30,220 bases of DNA, taken from contig DDET01000002.1 in assembly GCA_002336915.1 (NCBI GenBank), forward strand, positions 109,340-139,559, read 5' to 3'. Below the pieces are notes generated by a model. It had not been told where the DNA came from and did not search any database. It saw only the letters and a program-made list of their open reading frames with translations. The translations under genes were made by a program, and so were the position numbers. Within the stretch, counting starts at the first letter, position 1, and each line of letters opens with the position of its first letter. The stretch comes from Bacteroidetes bacterium UBA1947. GTDB taxonomy: Bacteria > Bacteroidota > Bacteroidia > Chitinophagales > Chitinophagaceae. This document shows positions 15,332-22,519 of the stretch, piece after piece.

Positions 15332-16080
15332 GAAAAGCTTGCTGCTATATATTGATCCTTGCTGCTTGTACTGTTTACAGCAGTGCACATGCGCAAACCA
15401 ACAAGTATGTGCGTGAAGGGAATAAGCTGTATGAGCAAAAGAAATATAAAGAGGCCGCTACCGATTACCAGAAAGCATTGGCCAAGGATCCTACTTACAT
15501 ACCCGGCATGTTTAACCTGGGTAATAGCCTCTACCAGCAAAAACAATTTGATGCCGCCCGGAAGGTGCTCAACGCCACTGCAAAGACAGCAAAGGATAAG
15601 GAGGCCAAAGCAGGCGCTAACTATAACATAGGTAACACCTACATGCAGGAGCAGAAGTGGGAGGATGCCATACAGGCCTACAAGCAAACCCTCAGGAACA
15701 ATCCACAGGACGCTGACGCCAAATACAACCTCTCTTACGCAAATGAAATGCTGAAGAAGCAGCAGAACCAGGATAAGAACAACAAGGACAAAGATAAAGA
15801 CAATAAAAAAGACCAGAAGGACAAAGACAAACAGGATAAAGACAAGGATAAGCAGGATAAGGACAAAGACAAGGATAATAAAGACCAAAAGGATAAAGGC
15901 GATCCCGATAAGAACAAGGACCAGGATAAAGATCAGCAGCATCCGCAGTCACAGCCCAGCAAATTATCTCAGCAGCAGGCCGACCAGTTGTTGAACGCAC
16001 TGCAACAGGAAGAAAAGAAGTTGCAGGACAAAATGCAAAAAGCTAAAGGCATACAAGTGAAGACTGAAAAAGACTGGTAG
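15328..16080 (+). CDS. batC: BatC-type TPR protein with Lys/Asp-rich linker
   Basis: The 250-residue protein has a signal peptide (residues 1-23, ending AHAQ), then TPR repeats about residues 25-140 (YKEAATDYQKALAKDPTYIP, then FDAARKVLNAT and WEDAIQAYKQTLRNNPQ). Residues ~148-205 are an almost pure Lys/Asp/Gln/Asn stretch. The C-terminus (ADQLLNALQQEEKKLQDKM ... KDW) is the conserved BatC tail. It should act as a periplasmic partner of BatB. The highly charged linker is common in BatC proteins and may be disordered. No batD or batE follows; the next 1 kb holds no gene. The 4-nt overlap with batB suggests matched expression. Confidence 0.88.
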   Translation: MRKACCYILILAACTVYSSAHAQTNKYVREGNKLYEQKKYKEAATDYQKALAKDPTYIPGMFNLGNSLYQQKQFDAARKVLNATAKTAKDKEAKAGANYNIGNTYMQEQKWEDAIQAYKQTLRNNPQDADAKYNLSYANEMLKKQQNQDKNNKDKDKDNKKDQKDKDKQDKDKDKQDKDKDKDNKDQKDKGDPDKNKDQDKDQQHPQSQPSKLSQQQADQLLNALQQEEKKLQDKMQKAKGIQVKTEKDW

Positions 16081-16262
16081 CATTTCATTAAATGAATACG
16101 GAAGAATGAGTGTCATGTGAACCTTCATCCCAGTAATGTTATCTTATTTATACAATGGTACAACTACAATTCCTTCATTTTCTTATCGGTTTGCAAGCTT
16201 CATTTTCATTTTATCGCAGGCACACTTGTCAACATCTTTTCAACATTCTCAAAAAAAATTTC

Positions 16263-16295
16263 AAAGAATTTTTTTTAGTAGAAAAAATTCTTTTT
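16263..16295 (+). terminator. A/T-only hairpin, possible batBC terminator
   Basis: Perfect 12-bp arms AAAGAATTTTTT (16263-16274) and AAAAAATTCTTT (16282-16293) with a 7-nt loop are followed by TT. The stem is long but almost wholly A-T, so it is weak; it lies 180 nt after batC. Confidence 0.4.
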
Positions 16296-16337
16296 AATAT
16301 TGTGTAAGGATTGTACTTACTAACCCATCCTTTATAG

Positions 16338-16376
16338 AAGTCCGGCGGTTCACAACACCTGCCGGACTTTTTCTTT
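16338..16376 (+). terminator. Rho-independent terminator in the batC-adk gap
   Basis: A perfect 9-bp stem AAGTCCGGC (16338-16346) / GCCGGACTT (16361-16369) with a 14-nt loop precedes TTTCTTT. It lies 258 nt after batC with no gene between, so it ends either a long batBC 3' leader or a separate small RNA. Confidence 0.75.
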
Positions 16377-17048
16377 ACAGCCTGGAACGCTTTACTGTAG
16401 CACTTTTCAAAGGACAACAAAAATTCACAGCTTCATCACAACACATTTTTGACGCACTACCCGGTGCTTGTATCATTTAGTGCTCCGGATGATAAAAATG
16501 ACTTAAGAAGCACTTTTTTGTCCCTTTACCAATAAATTTTTCAAAAAAAATAAAAATTTTTTCGGCCGGAACATGTCTATTTTTTGCCTTTTTATGATGC
16601 GTATACAAGCAAGTTCGCGGCCCCTTTTTTATAGCGCATACTCATTTTATTATCCTTTCGAAAGTTAGTCGATTGTATGAGGACAAGTAGAACGATCATG
16701 CACAAAAAATGCGTTTATTCAAGCGGCTCAATTTTTTAATGATGAACTATAGATATAAGGTTAATAGTGTACTGGTAAAAACTTGCAATGCGTTAAAGAT
16801 ATTCTGAATAATCTGTGGATAAAAAGCGATGATGAAAATCATTGGCATCAGTTTTATAACTTAAATTGTGTATTACAATAGAGAGATTATGATAAGATTG
16901 ATTTTGCTTTCGCTGCTTATCCTGTTCACAGGCAGCCGATATGACTGACGGCGTATTTTTATTAATGATATAGATAGGGTAAATGCGCTGCATTTCATTT
17001 AAAGCACGTCATTTAAATAAAAAATAAAATACAATTCCCCATCTTTTC

Positions 17049-17078
17049 ATTGCTAATCCACAGGGATGACTATTTTTG
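17049..17078 (+). promoter_or_regulatory. Bacteroidota-type promoter for adk-obg
   Basis: ATTG (17049-17052), an 18-nt spacer and TATTTTTG (17071-17078, exact TAnnTTTG) form the best promoter match in the window. Transcription would start near 17085, about 18 nt before the adk ATG. Confidence 0.55.
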
Positions 17079-17102
17079 TGCCCGTAACCATTAGAGATAT
17101 TT

Positions 17103-17684
17103 ATGTTTAATTTGATTTTGTTTGGCCCTCCGGGTAGCGGTAAAGGTACCCAGTCCGCGAACATTGTGAAGGCCTATAAACTGCAACACATATCAACCGG
17201 CGACCTGCTGCGCGATGAAGTGAGCAGGAAAACCCCACTAGGTGTAGAGGCGCAGAAATATATGGACCAGGGTTTACTGGTGCCTGATGAAGTAGTGATA
17301 GGGATGATAAGTGGTAAGATCGACGAGTCGCCAGGAACAAGGGGAATTATCTTTGACGGCTTCCCGCGCACAAGGGCACAGGCCGAAGCACTCGATAAAC
17401 TATTGGAATTTAAGAACACACAGATACACCTGGTATTATCGCTCGAAGTGCCTGAAGATGAGCTGGTGCGCCGTATGCTTGGCCGCGCTGCTACATCCGA
17501 TCGCAGTGATGACAATGAAGAGGTAATATCAAAGCGCATAAAAGAATACCATGCAAAGACAGCACCTGTAGCAGAATACTTTGGCGCGCAGGGAAAAGTA
17601 GAGCGCATTAAGGCGGATCACAACATAGAAGAAACATTCAAGTTACTCTCAAAAGAAATTGACAAATATTTGTTACCTGCATAG
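17103..17684 (+). CDS. adk: Adenylate kinase (short form)
   Basis: The 193-residue enzyme converts ATP + AMP to 2 ADP in the cytoplasm. The P-loop GPPGSGKGT is at residues 8-16, the AMP-binding ISTGDLLR near 30-37 and FDGFPRT at 84-90. The LID is the short type: GRAATSDRSDDNEE with no zinc-binding cysteines, matching the ~190-residue form usual in Bacteroidota. Its TAG stop shares its last base with the GTG start of obg, so the two are translationally coupled. A good promoter lies just upstream after a long gene-free region. Confidence 0.97.
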   Translation: MFNLILFGPPGSGKGTQSANIVKAYKLQHISTGDLLRDEVSRKTPLGVEAQKYMDQGLLVPDEVVIGMISGKIDESPGTRGIIFDGFPRTRAQAEALDKLLEFKNTQIHLVLSLEVPEDELVRRMLGRAATSDRSDDNEEVISKRIKEYHAKTAPVAEYFGAQGKVERIKADHNIEETFKLLSKEIDKYLLPA

Positions 17685-18679
17685 TGGAGAAAGGCAATTT
17701 TGTAGATTATATACGGGTTTTTTGCCGCTCTGGTAAGGGCGGCGCGGGCAGCGCACATTTCGCACGCACCAAGTTCAATCCAATGGCCGGCCCCGATGGT
17801 GGGGACGGTGGCCGTGGCGGGCATATTATCCTCCGGGGTAGTGCGCAGCTATGGACATTGCTGCACTTGCGTTATTATAAGAACGTACTGGCGGAAGACG
17901 GGCAGGGCGGTTATAAAAATAACTCAAGCGGTCACGATGGTGAGGATATCATTATAGAAGTACCGCTTGGTACCATAGCGCGCGATGAAGAGACAGGTGA
18001 AGTAGAAGCAGAAGTGCTGGAGGACGGCCAGGAAATAATCTGGATGAAAGGCGGGCGCGGCGGATTGGGTAACACCAATTTCAAATCATCTACCAACCAG
18101 GCACCTGAATACGCGCAGCCGGGTGAGATGGGCAGTGAAGGATGGAAGTACCTTGAATTGAAGCTCCTTGCCGATGTAGGCCTCGTAGGTTTCCCAAATG
18201 CCGGTAAATCAACCTTGCTGTCTGTAGTGAGTGCTGCTAAGCCTAAAATAGCCAACTATGCTTTTACTACGCTGATACCTCAACTGGGTATGGTGCCATA
18301 CCGCGATAATAAATCGTTCTGTATGGCCGATCTTCCCGGTATCATTGAAGGTGCGGCTGAAGGCAAGGGTTTGGGCCATCGCTTCCTGAGGCATATAGAA
18401 CGTAATTCTGTATTGCTGTTCCTGATACCTGCAGATAGTCCTGATCACAGCAAAGAGTTCCACATCCTGCTTAATGAGCTGGAGGAGTATAATCCTGAGC
18501 TGCTGCATAAAAAGATCATCATAGCCATCAGTAAGAGCGACATGCTCGATGATGAACTGAAAACGGAGATCGAGAAGACATTACCGCCCGGGGTGCCGCA
18601 CATCTTTATATCATCGGTTATGATGCAGGGCATCAATGAGCTGAAGGATATGCTTTGGGAGGCACTTACTGTTGAATAA
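17684..18679 (+). CDS. obg: GTPase Obg/CgtA
   Basis: The 331-residue protein has the Gly-rich Obg fold at the N-terminus (residues ~1-155, with SGKGGAG, GPDGGDGGRGG and GGRGGLGN) and a GTPase domain with G1 GFPNAGKST at 169-177, DLPGIIEGAAEG from Asp216 and G4 SKSD at 283-286. It lacks a C-terminal OCT domain, as is common for Bacteroidota Obg. Obg binds the 50S ribosomal subunit and acts in ribosome assembly and stress signalling. The GTG start at 17684 is chosen because the conserved NFVDYIRVFCRSGKGG begins five residues in. The G4 motif has Ser rather than Asn, a tolerated change. Confidence 0.96.
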   Translation: MEKGNFVDYIRVFCRSGKGGAGSAHFARTKFNPMAGPDGGDGGRGGHIILRGSAQLWTLLHLRYYKNVLAEDGQGGYKNNSSGHDGEDIIIEVPLGTIARDEETGEVEAEVLEDGQEIIWMKGGRGGLGNTNFKSSTNQAPEYAQPGEMGSEGWKYLELKLLADVGLVGFPNAGKSTLLSVVSAAKPKIANYAFTTLIPQLGMVPYRDNKSFCMADLPGIIEGAAEGKGLGHRFLRHIERNSVLLFLIPADSPDHSKEFHILLNELEEYNPELLHKKIIIAISKSDMLDDELKTEIEKTLPPGVPHIFISSVMMQGINELKDMLWEALTVE

Positions 18680-18736
18680 TTCGTATCTGTATAATGCGGG
18701 CACAGTTTTGTTTACGTAAATAGTGTAGACGGAGCT

Positions 18737-19393
18737 ATGAATATATCCACCAAAAGAGTAGAGAACTTTAGTGACGGCGTAATATCTATTATCATAACGA
18801 TAATGGTATTCACCATCCGCTTTCCCCATTTAAATACGCCTTATGCGCGCCACGATGTGTGGCATTCAATGGAGAAACTGGGCCCGCACCTGGTAGCCTA
18901 CCTTTTCAGTTTCCTGATTATCGGCATCATGTGGGTCAATCATCACCATATTTATCACCTGATGGAAAAGGTGGATGAAAAGCTGCTTTGGCTTAACCTG
19001 CACCTTTTGTTTTGGCTCAGCCTTATACCATTCCCTACCGCTATGCTGGGTGAGAACCCCCTCCTTCCAGATGCCTCGGCGCTTTATGGTATCGTCTTGG
19101 GCATGACGGTCACTGCTTTTATTATGATGCGTACTTATGCCATCAATCACCACATGATGTATAGTGCCGGCCGGCGGCTGAATATACAGATGGAGAAGAT
19201 GAACAAGAAGGCCAGGATAAAGAACAGGCTCAGTATCCTCATTTATCTTATTGCTATACCCATGGCCTACATTTCGGTGTACATATCTTTTGCCTGTTTT
19301 GCTATTCCCCCGGTACTGTTCTTTATACCCGACGGCATAGATGATGACGCCCTTGCCGAAGAGATCATTGAAAAGAACGACGCCCTGCCTTAA
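18737..19393 (+). CDS. TMEM175-family (DUF1211) membrane protein, putative potassium channel
   Basis: The 218-residue protein starts with the family signature R(V)ENFSDGV at residues 7-15 followed by SIIITIMVF, the pore-lining first helix. About six membrane helices follow, which fits the prokaryotic single-repeat form that assembles as a tetramer. HHHIYHL and HHMMY stretches lie in loops. Bacterial TMEM175 proteins conduct potassium with low selectivity. A kdp potassium-uptake locus lies about 6 kb downstream but the two are not in one operon, and any link is only thematic. The ATG at 18737 lies 57 nt after obg. No obvious promoter was found between them. Confidence 0.88.
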   Translation: MNISTKRVENFSDGVISIIITIMVFTIRFPHLNTPYARHDVWHSMEKLGPHLVAYLFSFLIIGIMWVNHHHIYHLMEKVDEKLLWLNLHLLFWLSLIPFPTAMLGENPLLPDASALYGIVLGMTVTAFIMMRTYAINHHMMYSAGRRLNIQMEKMNKKARIKNRLSILIYLIAIPMAYISVYISFACFAIPPVLFFIPDGIDDDALAEEIIEKNDALP

Positions 19394-19404
19394 GTCAATT
19401 GCTT

Positions 19405-19412
19405 TACTTTTG
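19405..19412 (+). promoter_or_regulatory. Candidate -7 box immediately upstream of the rhodanese gene
   Basis: TACTTTTG matches TAnnTTTG exactly and ends only 7 nt before the ATG at 19420. If used, transcription would start at or next to the start codon, giving a leaderless or nearly leaderless mRNA. No good -33 TTTG is seen. Confidence 0.38.
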
Positions 19413-19419
19413 CAGCAGT

Positions 19420-19713
19420 ATGAAACAATTGAACACCGCCGAATTAAAAAAATGGATGGAGGAAGGCAAGCCTTTCCTGCTGGTGGATGTGCGCGAGGCA
19501 TGGGAGCGTGAAGCCTTTAATATTGGCGGCCTGCACATACCCCTGGGGGACTTAATGGGCCGCAAACAGGAAATATCAACAGATACACCTGTGGTACTGT
19601 ACTGCGAGAAGGGAATCCGTAGCACAATAGCTATTCAAAGGCTGGAACCTTTAGGCTTCAACGAACTTTATAACCTGGAAGGCGGCCTGAGTCTTTTCAA
19701 ACGGCAATCTTAA
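19420..19713 (+). CDS. Single-domain rhodanese-like sulfurtransferase
   Basis: The 97-residue protein is one complete rhodanese domain: LLVDVREAWE near residues 20-29, GGLHIPLGDL near 36-45 and the active-site loop CEKGIRS with Cys62. It would carry sulfur as a persulfide in the cytoplasm, like GlpE/PspE-type proteins. ATG at 19420 is preferred over an in-frame TTG at 19399 because the fold starts here and a -7-like box overlaps the longer version. The stop codon abuts the stop of the convergent LD-carboxypeptidase gene with no base between. Confidence 0.92.
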   Translation: MKQLNTAELKKWMEEGKPFLLVDVREAWEREAFNIGGLHIPLGDLMGRKQEISTDTPVVLYCEKGIRSTIAIQRLEPLGFNELYNLEGGLSLFKRQS

Positions 19714-20631
19714 TTACCGTAGCAGTCCCAGTTTACTCCCGGCATCATCAACGGTCAGTGTATGCTTCATGCCGAAGGATAAGGTATAATTGATATCCTC
19801 GTGGCCGGCAGGGAAGTTGAAGCAAACAGGATAGTTATAGTTCTTTACCTTATCCAGTATTATTTCTTCTACACTTTGCCCGAAGGGACGCTCCGATTCC
19901 TTTATATTGTCGAAGCTTCCTACGAGGAGTGCTGCCAGCTTATCCAGCTTGCCGGAGCGTTTCAGGTTCAGTATAAGGCGGTCTATATTGTAGAAGTATT
20001 CGCCGGTATCTTCTATGAAGAGGATCTTACCATCGGTGTTAATGTCCGATACGGAGCCGCTCAGATGGGCAAGCAATGTCAGGTTCCCCCCCGTTATTAT
20101 GCCCTCTGCACTGCCCGCCCTATTGTATTTAGATGTGGGTATATCATAGCTCAGGGCTGCACCTCTGAGTGCGTTGTGTAAACTCCTGATGTGGCTACTA
20201 TCTTCGGTGCCTGTCTTAAACGCTGCTGCCATTGGGCTATGAAACGTTGCTATGCCAAACTGTTTTTGTATATGGCTATGCAGTACGGTGACATCGCTAA
20301 AGCCGCATATCCATTTGGGCTTGTTCGTAAAAGCAGTAAAGTCCAGCGCATCGATAATGCGGCTGAGGCCGTAGCCGCCGCGGCCCATAAGTATGGCACC
20401 CAGCTCAGGGTCATCGAGCATGCTTTGCAGGTCTTGTCTGCGTGCTTCGTCGGTGTCTGAGAAATAAATGCCTTTGTCTTGGCCTATGGTCTTGCCCACC
20501 TTCACATTAAAGCCCCATTGGTTCAGCACATCTATGGCATGGTTTATCCTCTCCGCCTGCAGGTAGCCGGAGGGGCAAGTGATGCCGATAGTGGAACCTT
20601 GTTTTAAATATGATGGCTGTTGCATGATCAT
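19714..20631 (-). CDS. S66-family LD-carboxypeptidase (LdcA/MccF-like)
   Basis: The 305-residue protein carries the serine peptidase S66 layout: N-terminal GITCPSGYL, the MGRGGYG turn at residues 82-88, the nucleophile in GFSD (Ser112), Glu207 in FIEDTGE and His277 in PAGHED, giving the Ser-Glu-His triad. These enzymes cut the L,D bond between residues 3 and 4 of murein tetrapeptides during peptidoglycan recycling, and some act on microcin C-like compounds. No signal peptide is present, so it is cytoplasmic, as expected for recycling. ATG codons at 20631 and 20625 are both possible starts. It follows the Rieske gene with a 4-nt gap and is likely co-transcribed with it. Confidence 0.93.
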   Translation of the reverse strand: MIMQQPSYLKQGSTIGITCPSGYLQAERINHAIDVLNQWGFNVKVGKTIGQDKGIYFSDTDEARRQDLQSMLDDPELGAILMGRGGYGLSRIIDALDFTAFTNKPKWICGFSDVTVLHSHIQKQFGIATFHSPMAAAFKTGTEDSSHIRSLHNALRGAALSYDIPTSKYNRAGSAEGIITGGNLTLLAHLSGSVSDINTDGKILFIEDTGEYFYNIDRLILNLKRSGKLDKLAALLVGSFDNIKESERPFGQSVEEIILDKVKNYNYPVCFNFPAGHEDINYTLSFGMKHTLTVDDAGSKLGLLR

Positions 20632-20635
20632 GATA

Positions 20636-20950
20636 CTAAGATAGGATTCCTATAAAAATTTCATCACCCCTTATTTCCACGGGGTAAGTTTTTAGTTTGT
20701 AGCCCTCGCCGCTGCTGTTGTAACCATTGGCCGGGTTGAAGTGGTATTTGTGCAGCGGGCATACTATATGGCCACGTGGGTCCAGCCAGCCTTCGCACAG
20801 CCTTGCGCTTTGGTGTGGGCACAGCGCAGGGAAAGCATACACCACATCATTCCGCTTCAGCAGGCATATTTGTTTATCACCGGCCATAGCCTCGCGCATC
20901 TCACCATCTTTCAACTCGGTCGTTGTTAATGTTTTATACCACTGATACAT
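20636..20950 (-). CDS. Rieske [2Fe-2S] ferredoxin-like protein
   Basis: The 104-residue protein is a single Rieske domain with cluster ligands CPH (Cys44, His46) and CPLH (Cys64, His67), 17 residues apart. It has no membrane helix, so it is a soluble electron carrier like NirD or dioxygenase ferredoxins. No cognate oxygenase or nitrite reductase gene lies nearby. The conserved start fits the ATG at 20950. It is separated from the downstream LD-carboxypeptidase by only 4 nt, an association without obvious biochemical logic, and 52 nt from the tadA stop upstream. Confidence 0.93.
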   Translation of the reverse strand: MYQWYKTLTTTELKDGEMREAMAGDKQICLLKRNDVVYAFPALCPHQSARLCEGWLDPRGHIVCPLHKYHFNPANGYNSSGEGYKLKTYPVEIRGDEIFIGILS

Positions 20951-21002
20951 ACATTTGTCGGGATACTTTTGTGTTTTGACTTTTCAATTTTGACTTGATC
21001 AC

Positions 21003-21443
21003 TCATCTCCTTTCGGCAAAAAAATCGCGCATCAGTTGGGCGCATTCATCGGCCAGTATGCCTTGCGTTAATGTAGCCTTTGGGTGGAAAGGCCAGTTCT
21101 CGCCTGTGGTCTTTTTGTAGCCGTTCTTTACGTCGGGCGTACCAAATACTACCCTGTTCACCTTCGACCAGTACATGGCCCCGCAGCACATTAGGCAGGG
21201 CTCAACGGTGACGTATACCGTAGCCTCGGGCAGGTACTTACTGCCCAATTGATTGAAGGCAGCCGTTAGGGCTATCATCTCGGCATGGGCAGTGCTGTCG
21301 TTTAGTTGTTCCACCTGGTTGTAACCACGGGCTATTATTTTGTTGTCCCAGGTCACTATGGCACCCACGGGTATCTCACCCGCCTCGTAGGCAGTTCGTG
21401 CCAGCCTCAGGGCCTCCCGCATGAAATATGTATCGTCGAACAT
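21003..21443 (-). CDS. tadA: tRNA-specific adenosine deaminase TadA
   Basis: The 146-residue cytidine-deaminase-fold enzyme has the zinc site HAE (His53, proton-shuttle Glu55) and PCLMC (Cys83, Cys86). The C-terminal CAQLMRDFFAERR is the usual TadA tail. It deaminates A34 to inosine in tRNA-Arg(ACG), which is essential for decoding CGN codons. It lies 39 nt downstream of dtd on the same strand, so the two likely form an operon. A short CCCCTAAAGGGG element lies in that gap. Guanine or cytosine deaminases share the fold, but the length and tail favour TadA. Confidence 0.93.
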   Translation of the reverse strand: MFDDTYFMREALRLARTAYEAGEIPVGAIVTWDNKIIARGYNQVEQLNDSTAHAEMIALTAAFNQLGSKYLPEATVYVTVEPCLMCCGAMYWSKVNRVVFGTPDVKNGYKKTTGENWPFHPKATLTQGILADECAQLMRDFFAERR

Positions 21444-21454
21444 AAAACCCCAAA

Positions 21455-21467
21455 CCCCTAAAGGGGC
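21455..21467. repeat. CCCCTAAAGGGGC element between dtd and tadA
   Basis: Four-base arms CCCC/GGGG flank TAAA. The 11-nt core CCTAAAGGGGC recurs at 23905-23915 after mnmE, in each case followed by a TATTTT-like stretch. It may be a small dispersed intergenic element or remnant hairpin. Confidence 0.4.
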
Positions 21468-21482
21468 TTATTTTGCATAAAG

Positions 21483-21935
21483 TTACTCCTTGTTTTGGGT
21501 ATCCATAGTTATGGTTACAGGGCCATCGTTCACCAGCGCCACTTTCATATCAGCACCAAAAGTCCCGCTCTTCACCTCCTGCTCCATCAACAGCGATAGC
21601 TGCTCCAGGAAATATTCATATAGCGGCACTGCCTGCTCCGGCCGGCCTGCGCGGATGAAGGATGGCCTGTTGCCCTTCTTGTAGGATGCATGCAGGGTGA
21701 ACTGGCTGATGACAAGGATATTGCCGCCTGTCTCTTTTATGTCCTTATTCATAAGCCCCGCCTCGTCGCTGAAGACGCGGAGGGACACGATCTTTTTACA
21801 AAGCCAGTCGGCGTCCTCTTTAGTATCGATGGCCTCTATACCCAACAGCACAAGAAAGCCCATCCCTATTTCGGACTTAACATGCCCCTCAATAGTGACA
21901 CTTGCTGATGATACTCTTTGTATAACTACACGCAT
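21483..21935 (-). CDS. dtd: D-aminoacyl-tRNA deacylase
   Basis: The 150-residue protein has both active-site motifs of the DTD fold: SQFTL at residues 77-81 and NDGPVT at 136-141 (the Gly-Pro motif that rejects L-aminoacyl-tRNA). The N-terminus MRVVIQRVSSASV and KGNRPSF are also conserved. It removes D-amino acids and glycine wrongly attached to tRNA, protecting translation. tadA follows on the same strand. The ATG at 21935 is the conserved start. The length is typical. Confidence 0.96.
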   Translation of the reverse strand: MRVVIQRVSSASVTIEGHVKSEIGMGFLVLLGIEAIDTKEDADWLCKKIVSLRVFSDEAGLMNKDIKETGGNILVISQFTLHASYKKGNRPSFIRAGRPEQAVPLYEYFLEQLSLLMEQEVKSGTFGADMKVALVNDGPVTITMDTQNKE

Positions 21936-21939
21936 TGTT

Positions 21940-21959
21940 TAATGTGAAAATATGCAAAT
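21940..21959 (-). repeat. 20-nt inverted repeat, left copy
   Basis: TAATGTGAAAATATGCAAAT is the exact reverse complement of 22470-22489. Outside the exact match both copies carry further related words (GTGCGAACTAAT here, reverse of ATTAGTTC beside the other copy). It lies just upstream of dtd. Confidence 0.8.
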
Positions 21960-22241
21960 TTGAAAATGTGCGAACTAATAATTTTCTATCGAACTGATTC
22001 CATCTCGTGCTACTCCTCAATCTGTTGCTCCGCCCTTCTTTTTTACTTCGCTCGCCGCCCTGTTCCTCCGCTCTCAAAAATGTGGATATTTCCTTTTGTT
22101 ACATTTTGATACCTGTTTTACCTTTGCGAAGAATTTGGTGGCTTATTGTCAAAGTACCTATAAAAATGACCATATCATATGAAAAAGAAAACAGCAACTC
22201 CTTTATTTTCAGTGCTTCCCTACTAACACGTCCAAATATCC

Positions 22242-22370
22242 GGGGAATCTTGGGGAACCTTCAGGGAACCTTGGAGAACCTTGAGGGAACTTTGGGGAAC
22301 CTTGAGGGAACTTTGGGGAACCTTGAGAGAACCTTCAGGGAAGCTTAAAGGAATCTTGGGGAACCTTGAA
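22242..22370 (+). repeat. Phased tandem repeat of GGGGAACCTTG-like half-units, alternating 10 and 11 nt
   Basis: Twelve half-units of the form GGGAACCTTGA or GGGAACTTTG were counted. The G of each GAA falls at 22245, 22255, 22266, 22276, 22287, 22297, 22308, 22318, 22329, 22340, 22351 and 22361: spacings alternate 10/11 through most of the array, i.e. a 21-nt period made of two similar halves. The mean of about 10.5 nt equals one turn of B-DNA. In one frame the 21-nt unit encodes a seven-residue repeat (LGNLEGT). Confidence 0.9.
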
Positions 22371-22469
22371 ATAGACGAAGCTCCCGCAGAAGATATGCCC
22401 TGCTATTGACTTTGCCTGTCTGGATGAACGGATCATTGCATTTGCATGTCCGAATGATTAGGCGGGCAT

Positions 22470-22489
22470 ATTTGCATATTTTCACATTA
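22470..22489 (+). repeat. 20-nt inverted repeat, right copy
   Basis: ATTTGCATATTTTCACATTA is the exact reverse complement of 21940-21959, 510 nt away. It lies upstream of mnmE, as its partner lies upstream of dtd. Confidence 0.8.
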
Positions 22490-22503
22490 GCACATTAGTT
22501 CTT

Positions 22504-22511
22504 TACTTTTG
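22504..22511 (+). promoter_or_regulatory. Candidate -7 box for mnmE
   Basis: TACTTTTG matches TAnnTTTG exactly and ends 8 nt before the mnmE ATG, predicting a very short leader. No good -33 TTTG was found at the usual distance. Confidence 0.4.
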
Positions 22512-22519
22512 ACTTAGAA

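Larger units (their letters stand above)
16081..17102. other. Gene-free A+T-rich intergenic region between batC and adk
   Basis: About 1 kb without a convincing coding region. It holds an A/T hairpin (16263-16293), a G+C-rich intrinsic terminator (16338-16376), an A/T inverted repeat AAATTTTT (16534-16541) / AAAAATTT (16552-16559), a TATCAT/ATGATA pair around 16470-16493 and the adk promoter at its end. No tRNA or known RNA fold was recognised. Short open frames on the minus strand (e.g. 16229-16420, 16793-16993) cross these hairpins and look random. Confidence 0.7.
21936..22519. other. Gene-free repeat-bearing region between dtd and mnmE
   Basis: These 584 nt separate divergent dtd and mnmE. 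They contain a 20-nt inverted repeat pair (21940-21959 and 22470-22489), a pyrimidine-rich stretch near 22000-22080, a phased tandem repeat at 22242-22370 and the mnmE -7 box. An open frame of 60 codons from an ATG at 22166 runs through the tandem repeat but is not convincing as a gene. Confidence 0.7.

Noticed and set aside
15241..15942. 233-codon minus-strand frame rich in Leu/Ile/Val/Phe opposite batC
   Set aside because: It is the complement of the Lys/Asp-rich batC linker, which always reads as a hydrophobic run on the other strand.
16229..16420. 63-codon minus-strand frame in the batC-adk gap
   Set aside because: It runs across two terminator-like hairpins and has no coding character.
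20964..20971. TACTTTTG box on the plus strand before the end of tadA
   Set aside because: It would drive only an antisense transcript into tadA; one match to a short motif in an A+T-rich gap is not enough.
22166..22348. 60-codon open frame through the 21-nt repeat array, encoding LGNLEGT heptads
   Set aside because: The frame exists mainly because a 21-nt period keeps it open; there is no recognisable fold, start signal or conserved N-terminus. Treated as a repeat, with translation left as a test.
22242..22370. CRISPR array
   Set aside because: Half-units are contiguous with no unique spacers, and no cas genes are present.
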